A DNA stretch of 64,000 nt from Paenibacillus sp. JDR-2. Its GTDB lineage: Bacteria; Bacillota; Bacilli; Paenibacillales; Paenibacillaceae. The stretch covers positions 6,411,001 through 6,475,000 of the forward strand of contig NC_012914.1 in the NCBI RefSeq assembly GCF_000023585.1, given 5' to 3'. The translations under genes were made by a program, and so were the position numbers. This document shows positions 51,402-59,847 of this stretch, piece by piece; positions within the stretch are counted from its first letter, which is position 1, and every line of letters begins with the position of its first letter. The notes beneath the pieces were generated by a model. The model ran no database searches, had not been told where the DNA came from, and saw nothing but the letters and a program-made list of their open reading frames with translations.

Positions 51402-52034
51402 CTAAGAAGCCAATCCGCTGAACGTTTCCGTCACTTTGTACCAGAACCAGTCTAGCGCCTGATCAATGGTCCGGCTTTGTCCTGCAATGTACCCAGTTGA
51501 TGCCAGATTGAGGCTGCCGTCGATGACCGTTACATTGCCTTCCACTTCGCCTTTCACATCAGCCGTTCCATTCTCGACAACCAGATTCCCCTTCACATGG
51601 GCACCTTCCGGTACCGTAACCGTGTTTCCGTTAATAACAACCTGCTGCAGATCTTCTCCGGATACAATCAGCTTAGAATCCTGTTCCCATATCGAAGTGA
51701 AGCTGCCAAGCATGACAAGCACGAACAACGCGGCAGCCGTAAGACCCGGATACTTATAGATGAACCGGAGCACGCCGCGACGCTCTTTTGTTTTTGCCGG
51801 TTTTGGCAGCTGCGCCATAATACGGTCAGTCAGAGCTGATTTATCATAATCGGGAATGGAAACGGTATGCTCAAGTGTACCCAGCATCATCGCTTCCGTT
51901 TTCTCCAGCTGTTCAAAGCGGGCCAGGCAAGCGGGACATGAGTGCAAATGATTTTTTAGTTCTTGCGCATCTTCACGCGGAAGATCGCCGTCCAAATAAT
52001 CATGCATCCATACAACCGCGACGTTGCAATTCAT
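51402..52034 (-). CDS. rsiW: Anti-sigma factor, RsiW-like
   Basis: A 210-residue single-pass membrane protein. The cytoplasmic N-terminal zf-HC2 domain has H-x3-C-x2-C (H-L-H-S-C-P-A-C near residue 28), which binds the sigma factor. The membrane helix is near 105-122 (T-A-A-A-L-F-V-L-V-M-L). The outer part has bactofilin-like short beta repeats (V-K-G-N-L-V, V-K-G-E-V-E-G-N-V). Release by PrsW/RasP-type proteolysis is known for RsiW. The ATG at 52034 follows AAAGGA. It lies 137 bases after the sigma gene, more than usual, with a possible ECF promoter in the gap. Confidence 0.92.
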   Translation of the reverse strand: MNCNVAVVWMHDYLDGDLPREDAQELKNHLHSCPACLARFEQLEKTEAMMLGTLEHTVSIPDYDKSALTDRIMAQLPKPAKTKERRGVLRFIYKYPGLTAAALFVLVMLGSFTSIWEQDSKLIVSGEDLQQVVINGNTVTVPEGAHVKGNLVVENGTADVKGEVEGNVTVIDGSLNLASTGYIAGQSRTIDQALDWFWYKVTETFSGLAS

Positions 52035-52089
52035 AGCAGCCAGTCCTTTCTTTCGTTTGCTCGCGCATAAGCTCTTCACATTTATAGAG

Positions 52090-52116
52090 TACGTACAGCT
52101 CGCATCAGATGTTTCA
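52090..52116 (-). promoter_or_regulatory. Candidate ECF sigma promoter between sigW and rsiW
   Basis: TGAAAC (52111-52116) and CGTA (52090-52093) on the minus strand are 17 bases apart, close to the SigW pattern TGAAAC-N16-CGTA. It would give extra anti-sigma transcription under SigW control. Confidence 0.4.
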
Positions 52117-52171
52117 CTTTTTTAACCTATAAAATTGTATAACTATTTCCTAATCGGGTTTATATCTCACC

Positions 52172-52738
52172 CTATAGCTTGTGCTCCAGTTTTTTCCGCA
52201 AAAACTCCCTGCCGCGGTGGACACGCGTCTTGATTGTCGTAACCGGCATATCCAGCACATCGCCAATCTCCTGCAGAGACATCTCCTGAATATAGCGAAG
52301 CATCATAATCGTCTTGTACTTCGGAGGAAGCGATTCGATCGATTCATGAATAATGCGCTGAGTCTCCGACAGCAGAAGCTCGGATTCCGGCGTACGGTCA
52401 TCGCTTGGGATCATGGAATAGCCATCCAGACCTTCATGATCCGTGGATTCCGCATCCAGTGAATAAGAGGGCTTTCGTTTCCTCAGCCGGTCGATACAAA
52501 GATTCGTCGCAATTCGGTAAATCCACGTTGAGAATTTGAGCGACTCGTCGTATCGTTCCAGATTTTTATAGACGCGCAGGAACGTTTCCTGAACGACGTC
52601 TTCCGCCTCCTGGCGGTTATATAACATTCGGTAGGCCATATGGAACAGCTTGTCCTGATACAGCCCTACAAGCTCAGCAAATGCCCGCTGGTCGCCTTTC
52701 AACGCTAATCTGGCGAGACGGGCTTCCAATACATTCAC
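52172..52738 (-). CDS. sigW: ECF RNA polymerase sigma factor, SigW
   Basis: A 188-residue group 4 sigma factor. Region 2 (residues 15-85) contains Y-R-M-L-Y-N-R-Q-E-A-E-D-V-V-Q-E-T-F-L-R-V and F-S-T-W-I-Y-R-I-A. Region 4 (125-180) contains L-P-P-K-Y-K-T-I-M-M-L-R-Y and T-I-K-T-R-V-H-R-G-R-E. It controls envelope-stress genes in relatives. The start is GTG, with TAGGAGG eight bases before it. A perfect 14-base-pair hairpin lies directly upstream of that ribosome binding site. Gene order sigW-rsiW-cdaA-cdaR-glmM-glmS matches B. subtilis. Confidence 0.95.
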   Translation of the reverse strand: MNVLEARLARLALKGDQRAFAELVGLYQDKLFHMAYRMLYNRQEAEDVVQETFLRVYKNLERYDESLKFSTWIYRIATNLCIDRLRKRKPSYSLDAESTDHEGLDGYSMIPSDDRTPESELLLSETQRIIHESIESLPPKYKTIMMLRYIQEMSLQEIGDVLDMPVTTIKTRVHRGREFLRKKLEHKL

Positions 52739-52754
52739 TATTCATCCTCCTACA

Positions 52755-52789
52755 AAGAATTAACACACGCTTTTTGTGTGTTAATTCTT
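52755..52789. repeat. Perfect 14-base-pair inverted repeat upstream of sigW
   Basis: AAGAATTAACACAC and its complement are separated by seven bases and end 16 bases before the sigW start codon, next to the ribosome binding site. In the mRNA it would form a 5' hairpin, or act as a terminator for the gene upstream. Confidence 0.75.
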
Positions 52790-52847
52790 ACTTCGTAAGC
52801 ATGGTTCAATCACACGGGTGTGTTAATTCTTACTTCGTAAGCATGGT
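52776..52847. repeat. Two identical 30-base direct repeats, 42 bases apart
   Basis: Bases 52776-52805 and 52818-52847 are identical (GTGTGTTAATTCTTAC and on). Each includes CTTAC-TTC-GTAAG, itself a small hairpin. The second copy runs into the stop codon of the transporter gene. Confidence 0.85.
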
Positions 52848-53761
52848 CACGCGGCTTGCCGCCTTAGGCGCGCACCGTATTCGGCCACCACAATACCGCC
52901 CAGAATAAGCAATATGCCCGCTGTACCGATTAACGTTATCGGTTCCCCTAGAATCAGCCATGCACTTACTACGGCAACAGGCAGCTCCGTTGCTCCAAGC
53001 ATGGAAGCCAGCCCGCTTCCTACCCGGGGGATACCCGCATTAAAGAAGACGGTCGGCATGACCTGCCCGAGCAGACCAAGCGCGAGTCCCCAGCCCAAAA
53101 GTCCCCATTGCTGGTCAACGCCACCCTCGAATGCCTTAGAGCCGTACAAAACCAGAATAACAATAAATCCGCATGACATCATAAGAGCTGATTTAAAGAC
53201 GGGATCGTAACCGGGAGCAACCCCGCCCGCCAGAAACAGAAACAAACTGTATGAGAGCGCCGAACCCAGTCCGCATCCAACACCAACCCAATCCATATCC
53301 GTAAGTTTATTCTGAAGCAGCCCGGCAGCCAGCACCGTTCCTGCCATAGCCATAACAATGGCTGCCCACTGCCATATTGTTGGCCATTTCCGGTTCCGCA
53401 AACTTTCTAGCAAAATCGTAATCCACATGAACTGAAAAAGCAAGACAATTGAGAAGGAAGCATCCAGTCTCTCCAGGGTTTGATTATATAATATGGTTGT
53501 CATACTCAGACCAAAAATACCGGTAAACGCTAAGGCCGCCCAATGCTTCAAGCTGAATGCCAGCTTGCTCCATGAGCTTGGCCGAAGGAGGAGAAGAATC
53601 CACAGAAGCGCTGCGCCTATTCCGACCTGATGCACCGTTATTTGCTGAAAGGTATAGTCATGTTCGTATGCAAGCTTTAACACCGGCGACATGATTCCGT
53701 AGCATGCCGCAGCGGTAATGACCATGACAACGCCCGCCCAATAGCCGGATGAAGTTTTCAT
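52847..53761 (-). CDS. EamA/DMT family transporter
   Basis: A 304-residue membrane protein with ten predicted helices in two EamA halves (about 10-140 and 155-300). Family marks are the early W-A-G-V-V-M-V-I-T-A-A-A-C-Y-G and the late A-S-M-L-G-A-T-E-L-P-V-A-V. Such transporters export or import amino acids, sugars or metabolites; the cargo is unknown. The ATG at 53761 is preferred because GGAGGA lies upstream. It stands alone between htrA-like and sigW genes, and its stop codon overlaps a direct repeat. Confidence 0.9.
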   Translation of the reverse strand: MKTSSGYWAGVVMVITAAACYGIMSPVLKLAYEHDYTFQQITVHQVGIGAALLWILLLLRPSSWSKLAFSLKHWAALAFTGIFGLSMTTILYNQTLERLDASFSIVLLFQFMWITILLESLRNRKWPTIWQWAAIVMAMAGTVLAAGLLQNKLTDMDWVGVGCGLGSALSYSLFLFLAGGVAPGYDPVFKSALMMSCGFIVILVLYGSKAFEGGVDQQWGLLGWGLALGLLGQVMPTVFFNAGIPRVGSGLASMLGATELPVAVVSAWLILGEPITLIGTAGILLILGGIVVAEYGARLRRQAA

Positions 53762-53824
53762 CGAACACAATCCTCCATTCACATCTGATCTATTATATCG
53801 GTTCTTCCTCTTCAAAAGCAAAAC

Positions 53825-53858
53825 AAAACGAAGAGGCGCGCAAGCGGCCTCTTCGTTT
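53825..53858 (-). terminator. Terminator after the htrA-like gene
   Basis: AAACGAAGAGGC and GCCTCTTCGTTT form a 12-base-pair stem with an eight-to-nine-base loop; the minus strand is T-rich beyond it. Confidence 0.8.
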
Positions 53859-53885
53859 CCTAAACTTTATGAATGGATAATAGCA

Positions 53886-55010
53886 TTACGCACTTTTGCC
53901 AAGCAATTGTTTCAGGGTTTCTTGAATCGTGCTGGTTGGAATAGCAAATCCGATGCCTTGCGCCTCTGCATTCACGGCTGTATTAATACCGATAACCTCA
54001 CCTTTTGCATTCAACAGCGGTCCTCCGGAGTTGCCCGGGTTAATCGAAGCATCCGTTTGCAGCAGATGCTCGTATTGATGCTCGGTGCCATCGTCTTCAC
54101 TGATTGTAATCGGACGTTCCTTCGCGCTGAGCACTCCAACGGTCATCGTGTGGTCGAATCCATACGGATTGCCGATTGCGATAACCCAATCCCCGATAGC
54201 GGTTTGATCGGAATCGCCAATGGCCAGCGTCGGGAATGCCTTAGAGCCTGTAATTTTCAATACGGCCAAATCCTGATCCGCATTCTCGCCTACAACCTCT
54301 GCGACAAACGGCTCATCATAACCTTCTACTTGCACCTTCACTTGTGCGGCTCCCTCAACAACATGGTCATTGGTCAGGATATAACCGGAGGATTCGAAAA
54401 AGAATCCCGTACCCGTTCCTGCCAGCTGCAAATTCGAGCTATCCGTGGAATCGGATTGGCCGCTTCCGCTTTGGGACTGCGGTGTTTGGCTAAATCCTTG
54501 CCAACCTCCGCCTCTGCCTCCGAAGCCTCTGCCGGTGCTTTGAACCGGTTCCGTGTAATTCTCGATTTTTACTACGGCAGGAGATGCTGCTTTATATACA
54601 TCAGCGATAGAAGCGTCAACGCTTACCGATGCCGTTGTTACGCCTGCCGACTGCTGTGCCGTATTGCTCGCCAGAGTGGTTGCCGCCGTAGGCTGCTGAT
54701 TACCGGTGAACAGGTTTGTTTTATCCGATGCGTACATGAACCCGCTTATTACTACCGCTCCAACAAGGAAAGCTGCAACCATCGATTTGGCCTGCGATTT
54801 TTTCCCTTTCTTCCTACCGCCGCTTCCGTATCCTCCATCGGAACCGTCCGTCCCCATCAGCTGCAATTGATTCTCGTATGCTTCACGAAGATTTGTTGCC
54901 GACCGGCTAGGTCCATAAGTATAGGTGTATGGCTTATGTTCAGCTGTAGGTTCCGTGTTATTTGTATCGTTTCCGTTAACTTGGTTATTTTCGAATTCGT
55001 TATGGTTCAT
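53886..55010 (-). CDS. HtrA/DegP-type serine protease without PDZ domain
   Basis: A 374-residue S1C protease. The first 60 residues are Asn/Thr/Gly-rich and probably cytoplasmic, with one membrane helix near 70-90 (M-V-A-A-F-L-V-G-A-V-V-I-S-G-F). The protease domain has His in L-T-N-D-H-V-V-E-G, Asp in D-Q-D-L-A-V-L-K and Ser in P-G-N-S-G-G-P-L. A Gly/Ser/Gln-rich loop (G-F-G-G-R-G-G-G) sits near the domain start. The protein ends ten residues after the last protease strand, so the usual C-terminal PDZ is missing. The ATG at 55010 follows AAAGGAG. It likely degrades misfolded surface proteins. Confidence 0.9.
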   Translation of the reverse strand: MNHNEFENNQVNGNDTNNTEPTAEHKPYTYTYGPSRSATNLREAYENQLQLMGTDGSDGGYGSGGRKKGKKSQAKSMVAAFLVGAVVISGFMYASDKTNLFTGNQQPTAATTLASNTAQQSAGVTTASVSVDASIADVYKAASPAVVKIENYTEPVQSTGRGFGGRGGGWQGFSQTPQSQSGSGQSDSTDSSNLQLAGTGTGFFFESSGYILTNDHVVEGAAQVKVQVEGYDEPFVAEVVGENADQDLAVLKITGSKAFPTLAIGDSDQTAIGDWVIAIGNPYGFDHTMTVGVLSAKERPITISEDDGTEHQYEHLLQTDASINPGNSGGPLLNAKGEVIGINTAVNAEAQGIGFAIPTSTIQETLKQLLGKSA

Positions 55011-55246
55011 CGTAATCGCTCCTTTGTCATTACAATCGCTATTTTCGTTTGCAATTGATGTCGCTTGCTTGATTACTATCATGAGGGTTGTACCTTAAAT
55101 CAAACTGAAGCGGATTTTAAAGGAGGATAAATAATAGGCGAAAACAAGGTGAAACGGCAATCGCCGTCCTTGGCGGTGCGAGTTCAATCCGGAGAATTCT
55201 AAGTCATGCTTATAAGAAAATAACTTATAAATTCTTAGAAATAAAA
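55011..55246. other. Intergenic region between htrA-like and ppc genes
   Basis: No gene is recognised. It carries the htrA-like promoter region and a short hairpin at about 55155-55180 (CGGCAATCGCCG and CCTTGGCGG). Confidence 0.4.
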
Positions 55247-55286
55247 AACCGGGCAATCCGGCTTGTAGTAAGCCGAATGCCCGGTT
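55247..55286 (-). terminator. Terminator after ppc
   Basis: AACCGGGCA and TGCCCGGTT enclose an inner CGGCTT/AAGCCG stem; TTTTTTATT follows on the minus strand. Confidence 0.9.
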
Positions 55287-55299
55287 ATAAAGTCTGCTG

Positions 55300-58110
55300 T
55301 TAGCCCGTGTTTCTCAGACCAGCGGCAATTCCGTTAATAGTAAGAAGTACTTCGCGGAGCAGCTCAGGATCATCTTCTTCCTTCGCACGCAGTTCTCTCA
55401 GCTCTGTCAGAAGCTGAACTTGCATGTAGCTGAGCGGATCCACGTAAGGATTGCGGAGACGAATCGATTCCTGAATAACAGGTACGTTGTCCAGAATCTC
55501 GTCTTGCCCGGTGATGCTCAAGATCATATCCGAAGTCAGTGTATATTCGTTCTCGATCTGCGTGAAGATACGGTCACGAATCGTGCTGTCGGCGATCATA
55601 TCCGCATACTCCTTCGCAATCGTCAAATCTGCTTTAGCAAGTGCCATTTGCAGATTGTCGATAAGCGAACGGAAGAACGGGAATTTCTCGTACATCGTCT
55701 TTAATGTTTCAAGACGTTGTGCATCATCGCCGGTATATTGCTTCAAGGCAGTACCTGCCGCATACCATGCCGGCAGCAGATAACGGCTCTGCGTCCATGC
55801 AAATACCCAAGGAATTGCACGGAGGTCTTCAAAGCGGTCACTGTTTTTCCGTTTCGATGGACGGGAACCGATATTCAGCTCGCCAACCTCGGGAAGCGGA
55901 GTCGACTCTTTGAAGTAAGTCAGGAAGTCCGGATCGCGGAAGATCAGATCCTGATATTTGTTCAGTGCTGTTTCCGAGATCGAACGGGAAATCTCTTCCC
56001 ACTCTTTCAGCACGGCATCATCTTGTGCCTGCGGGTATTTCGCAAGACGGGCAGCCGTAACGAGCGCCCATGTTGCCTGCTCCAAGCTGCGGTAAGCAAT
56101 GCCCTGCATCGAATAACGCGAGGACAATACTTCACCTTGCTCGGTAATTTTAATACCGCCGCCAACCGTATGAGGCGGTTGAGCCAGGATACTGCGGTTA
56201 AGCGGCATACCGCCACGGCCAAGCGCACCGCCGCGGCCATGGAAGAACTTCAGCTTAACGCCGTGTTCGCCGGCAGTTGCCGTAATATCATTAAGCGCTA
56301 CGCGCAGCTCCCAGTTCGCGGTTACCGCGCCACCGTCTTTATTGCTATCGGAGTAACCCAGCATGATTTCATGCAGGTCGCCTCTTGCCGCTACGGCTTG
56401 ACGATAGATTGGAAGCTCGAAGAGCAGCTTCATGATGCCGGGTGCTGCGTGGAGGTCGTCAATCGTCTCGAAAAGCGGCACGGATTGCAGAGTGCAACGA
56501 ACGCTGCCGTCTGCTTCCTTACGGAACAGGCCAACCTCTTTCGCGAATACCATAACCTCCAGCATGTCGCTGGCGCCTTGTGTCATACTTATCAGATAAG
56601 TCGAAATACATTCCGGACCAAACTCTTGCTGTGCTCTGTAGACCGTGTGATACACGTCCAGGCACTCGCGGGTCGATGCCGAGTAATCGAGATGGGAAGA
56701 AGTAAGCGGACGAGGGTCCTCCAGCAAATTGCTGAGCAATTCAATCTTTTCTTCTTCCGACAAGGAGCCGTAGTTCGAAACGATATTCATCTTCGCCAAA
56801 ATTTCAGCCATCGCATTCTCATGCTCTTGGCTGTGTTGACGGATATCAAGCGTAAGCATATGGAAGCCAAACAGCTCCACTTGGCGTACAAGCTTGCCAA
56901 TGTGCGTATCCGCTACATAATCGGCAAAATGTCCGCGCAAGCTGCGGTCGATAATGTAAAGATCCTCAAGCAGCTCGCCTGCGCTGTTATAACGCATTGC
57001 AGAGCCTTTAAGCGACTCGTCGCGCGTATTAGCCAGCTTCTCCAGCATAAAGCCCAGCTTAATGCGGTAAGGTTCCTTCGCATTACGCCACAGGTCGATG
57101 CATTTGAGCTCAACATGCTCGCGGTCTTTCTTAATCGAGTTAATCAGCTCTTCGGATACCTCAACAAGGTTCGTGCTGAAGCTCAGAATGCTGACAAGTT
57201 CATGCAGTTTCTCTTCGTATTTCTTAATAGCCAGCTGGCGGTTAAGCGTCAGCGTCTCCCATGTTACCTTAGCGGTTACGGACGGGTTGCCGTCGCGGTC
57301 TCCGCCGATCCATGAGCCAAAGCGCAGGTAGCTTGGTACATGCCAGGACTCGCCCGGATAATATTTTGTAAGATTGCGTTCCAGTTCTTCGTATACGTTA
57401 GGAAGCACCTCAAACAGGGTTTCGTCGAAGTAATACAACCCGTTGCGCACTTCGTCGATAACAGTTGGCTTACGGTCGCGCAGTTCATCGGTCTGCCACA
57501 GAATAAGAACTTCGTTCAGCAGCTTGTCCCGAAGGATTTCGCGTTCGCGGTATGTCAGAGTCGGATTATCAAGCTCCATTACGTCTTCGGCAATCCGCTT
57601 ATGAATATCAAGCACGGCACGACGCGTCGCTTCCGTCGGATGCGCAGTCATCACGAGCTCGAGTGAAATGTTGCTCAAGATCTCTTGAACACCTTCAATA
57701 TCGATGTTGCGCTCTTTCAGATCGGAAATCGCGCTCTCAATGGAACCTCGTTGTACACTTTCCCCTGCGGAACGCTCGTAGTCGCGTTTACGGCGAATAC
57801 GGTGGTTCTGCTCTGCAATGTTGACCAATTGGAAATAGATCGCGAATGCACGGATCACCTGATGGCGAATTTCGGGACTTAATGATGCAATTGTCGTCTT
57901 AAACTGTTCAAAAAGCTCAGGTACAAATTCAGCGCGTAACGCTTTACTTGTTTCACGAATTTGCTCGACGATATCCAGCAGTTCGCGGCCGCCTTGATGG
58001 ACGAGCACTTCCCCAAGTATGTTGCCTAGGAAACGGACGTCTCTGCGCAGCAAATTGTTAGCCTGCGGCCGATGTTGTGCCGATAAAGTCGATGTTACTT
58101 GGTCCGACAT
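55300..58110 (-). CDS. ppc: Phosphoenolpyruvate carboxylase
   Basis: A 936-residue enzyme that adds bicarbonate to phosphoenolpyruvate to make oxaloacetate, refilling the TCA cycle. Catalytic marks are the His of V-M-T-A-H-P-T-E-A near residue 155, G-Y-S-D-S-N-K-D-G-G near 590 and F-H-G-R-G-G near 630. The C-terminal end R-N-T-G is the usual allosteric terminus (family pattern RNTG). The length is normal for bacterial forms. AGGAGGA precedes the ATG. It is a single-gene unit with its own terminator. Confidence 0.97.
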   Translation of the reverse strand: MSDQVTSTLSAQHRPQANNLLRRDVRFLGNILGEVLVHQGGRELLDIVEQIRETSKALRAEFVPELFEQFKTTIASLSPEIRHQVIRAFAIYFQLVNIAEQNHRIRRKRDYERSAGESVQRGSIESAISDLKERNIDIEGVQEILSNISLELVMTAHPTEATRRAVLDIHKRIAEDVMELDNPTLTYREREILRDKLLNEVLILWQTDELRDRKPTVIDEVRNGLYYFDETLFEVLPNVYEELERNLTKYYPGESWHVPSYLRFGSWIGGDRDGNPSVTAKVTWETLTLNRQLAIKKYEEKLHELVSILSFSTNLVEVSEELINSIKKDREHVELKCIDLWRNAKEPYRIKLGFMLEKLANTRDESLKGSAMRYNSAGELLEDLYIIDRSLRGHFADYVADTHIGKLVRQVELFGFHMLTLDIRQHSQEHENAMAEILAKMNIVSNYGSLSEEEKIELLSNLLEDPRPLTSSHLDYSASTRECLDVYHTVYRAQQEFGPECISTYLISMTQGASDMLEVMVFAKEVGLFRKEADGSVRCTLQSVPLFETIDDLHAAPGIMKLLFELPIYRQAVAARGDLHEIMLGYSDSNKDGGAVTANWELRVALNDITATAGEHGVKLKFFHGRGGALGRGGMPLNRSILAQPPHTVGGGIKITEQGEVLSSRYSMQGIAYRSLEQATWALVTAARLAKYPQAQDDAVLKEWEEISRSISETALNKYQDLIFRDPDFLTYFKESTPLPEVGELNIGSRPSKRKNSDRFEDLRAIPWVFAWTQSRYLLPAWYAAGTALKQYTGDDAQRLETLKTMYEKFPFFRSLIDNLQMALAKADLTIAKEYADMIADSTIRDRIFTQIENEYTLTSDMILSITGQDEILDNVPVIQESIRLRNPYVDPLSYMQVQLLTELRELRAKEEDDPELLREVLLTINGIAAGLRNTG

Positions 58111-58217
58111 ACTGATCCTCCTGTACTTTAACGCATTTTCAACTTCTAATCATCATACTACAAAACGGCGCTCGGTTGAAGCCCGAAGCGCCCACTTTCT
58201 TTTCAGAAAGCGCGAAA

Positions 58218-58239
58218 GGCAGCCCCCGCGGGGGCTGCC
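58218..58239. repeat. Perfect 22-base palindrome near ppc and tRNAs
   Basis: GGCAGCCCCCG and its exact complement abut without a loop. It may be a second terminator of the tRNA transcript or a cruciform; T residues beyond it are few. Confidence 0.6.
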
Positions 58240-58264
58240 AATATAAGGGGATAAAATATAAAAA

Positions 58265-58282
58265 CTCCTTCCGGAGAAGGAG
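58265..58282 (-). terminator. Terminator of the downstream tRNA group
   Basis: CTCCTTC, a four-base loop and GAAGGAG are followed by TTTTTATATTTT on the minus strand, 15 bases past the tRNA-Gly(TCC) 3' end. Confidence 0.85.
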
Positions 58283-58296
58283 ATTGTTTGAAAATC

Positions 58297-58370
58297 TGGA
58301 GCGGGTGATGGGAATCGAACCCACGCTATTAGCTTGGAAGGCTAAAGTTCTACCATTGAACTACACCCGC
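58297..58370 (-). tRNA. tRNA-Gly(TCC)
   Basis: The acceptor stem GCGGGTG pairs with CACCCGC, the anticodon loop is CTTCCAA, and the T-loop is GGGTTCGATTCCC. CCA is encoded. Confidence 0.97.
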
Positions 58371-58378
58371 GTATTAAA

Positions 58379-58455
58379 TGGTCGGGATGACACGATTTGA
58401 ACATGCGACCCCCTGGTCCCAAACCAGGTGCTCTACCAAGCTGAGCTACATCCCG
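58379..58455 (-). tRNA. tRNA-Pro(TGG)
   Basis: Acceptor CGGGATG pairs with CATCCCG, the anticodon is TGG within TTTGGGA, and CCA is encoded. The T-stem GCATG/CGTGT carries two G-U pairs where GCAGG/CCTGT is usual. Confidence 0.95.
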
Positions 58456-58483
58456 ACAAATATAAGTAAGTATTAGTAAAGAT

Positions 58484-58560
58484 TGGCGCGGCCTAAGAGA
58501 TTCGAACTCCTGACCTTTTGATTCGTAGTCAAACGCTCTATCCAGCTGAGCTAAGGCCGC
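58484..58560 (-). tRNA. tRNA-Arg(ACG)
   Basis: Acceptor GCGGCCT pairs with AGGCCGC, the anticodon is ACG (read as ICG after deamination), and CCA is encoded. Confidence 0.97.
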
Positions 58561-58566
58561 ACATTA

Positions 58567-58641
58567 TGGAGCGGAAGACGGGAATCGAACCCGCGACCCT
58601 CGCCTTGGCAAGGCGATGCTCTACCGCTGAGCCACTTCCGC
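58567..58641 (-). tRNA. tRNA-Gly(GCC)
   Basis: Acceptor GCGGAAG pairs with CTTCCGC, the anticodon is GCC within TTGCCAA, and CCA is encoded. It is the first tRNA of this group in transcript order. Confidence 0.97.
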
Positions 58642-58762
58642 ATGCTACTTTCGTTGTCGTTCGCGTTTCGTTATCATCGCGGCGACAAGTAATAATATAT
58701 CACCTTCAAAAACAAAATGCAACTGTTTTTTAAAAGTTTTTTTAAGAAAAGTTTTGAAAAGA

Positions 58763-58790
58763 AAAAGCCGCGCTTTTCGGCACGGCTTTT
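58763..58790 (-). terminator. Terminator after the siderophore ATPase gene
   Basis: AAAAGCCG and CGGCTTTT form the stem; the minus strand continues T-rich. It lies nine bases past the stop codon. Confidence 0.8.
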
Positions 58791-58798
58791 CGTTATAA

Positions 58799-59650
58799 TT
58801 ATGCTCCTGCAGCTGTCAAAATCCGTTCAGGTTTCGTATCGGCCATTGCTTTGTCAGCAGCCGATTCGCCAGCCAATGCGTAAGGCAGGCAAAGCGGTAC
58901 GCCTGTACGCGGATCAGGAACGATATCTGCTTCGATATTAAATACTTCACGCAAAATATCCGGTGTCATAACTTCAGCCGGCGTTCCCTCGCCTACGACA
59001 GTGCCCTTCTTGATAGCAACCATGTGATGCGCGTAACGCGAGGCATGGTTCAAATCATGGACAACCATAACAACCGTGCGGTTGTTCATTTCGTTAAGCT
59101 TCTGCAGCAAATGGAGAACCTCCAGCTGATGGGCCATATCAAGGAAGGTCGTTGGTTCGTCAAGGAATAAAATGTCCGTCTCTTGCGCAAGCGCCATTGC
59201 GATCCATGCGCGCTGGCGCTGACCGCCAGACAGTTGATCAACCGGGCGATCGGTGAATTCTGCCATGCCTGTCGCATCAATGGCCCATTGGATAATACCG
59301 CGGTCTTCCTTTGTCAAAGACCCAAAGCCCTTCTGATAAGGAAAGCGGCCATACGATACGAGCTCAGCAACAGTGAGGCCGTCCGGAGCTGTCGGATTCT
59401 GCGGCAAAATCGCAAGCTGCTTCGCCACTTCTTTAGTAGACTGCTTGTGAATCGATCTTCCGTCCAAGAGAACGCTGCCTCCAGATGGATGCATTAACCG
59501 TGCCATCGTCTTCAGGATGGTTGATTTACCCGATCCGTTAGAACCGACAAGGGCTGTAATTTTACCTTGAGGGATAGCAATATTTAAATTTTGAACGATG
59601 AGTCGATCATCATAAGCAATGTCCAGATTCGAAGTCGCAAGACGAATCAT
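58799..59650 (-). CDS. Iron-siderophore ABC transporter ATPase, FecE/FepC type
   Basis: A 283-residue ATPase with Walker A G-S-N-G-S-G-K-S near residue 37, signature L-S-G-G-Q-R-Q-R near 140, Walker B I-L-F-L-D-E-P near 160 and the switch His in V-V-H-D-L-N-H. The family powers uptake of ferric siderophores or haem. No permease or binding-protein gene is beside it, so it must serve importers encoded elsewhere, like B. subtilis YusV. Two Fur-box-like sites lie upstream, so iron repression is likely. It sits between two groups of tRNA genes. Confidence 0.93.
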   Translation of the reverse strand: MIRLATSNLDIAYDDRLIVQNLNIAIPQGKITALVGSNGSGKSTILKTMARLMHPSGGSVLLDGRSIHKQSTKEVAKQLAILPQNPTAPDGLTVAELVSYGRFPYQKGFGSLTKEDRGIIQWAIDATGMAEFTDRPVDQLSGGQRQRAWIAMALAQETDILFLDEPTTFLDMAHQLEVLHLLQKLNEMNNRTVVMVVHDLNHASRYAHHMVAIKKGTVVGEGTPAEVMTPDILREVFNIEADIVPDPRTGVPLCLPYALAGESAADKAMADTKPERILTAAGA

Positions 59651-59721
59651 TTGACCTGCACGCTCCTTCCGATGCCATAAGGCAGATCGTTGTTATTTAA
59701 TGTGCGCCTGCAGCGCATCCG

Positions 59722-59766
59722 TGATAACAATTATCAATTAACTAGGTATAATGATAATCGTTCTCA
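59722..59766. promoter_or_regulatory. Two Fur-box-like sites
   Basis: TGATAACAATTATCA (59722-59736) matches TGATAATNATTATCA with one difference. TGATAATCGTTCTCA (59752-59766) differs at two positions. Both are 70-115 bases upstream of the siderophore ATPase start. Confidence 0.75.
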
Positions 59767-59847
59767 GGTGCGTTGTCAATGACAGAAATGTGATGCTTGA
59801 CCAAATGACATTTGGATTAACCGATCTAATGTTTAAGGAACTTAACC

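Noticed and set aside
55140..55200. A stretch with GGCGGTGCGAGTTCAATCC, looking like a tRNA T-arm
   Set aside because: No acceptor stem or anticodon arm could be fitted around it.
55717..57315. A 532-codon plus-strand frame opposite ppc
   Set aside because: It is antisense to a full PEP carboxylase with no domain match and odd composition.
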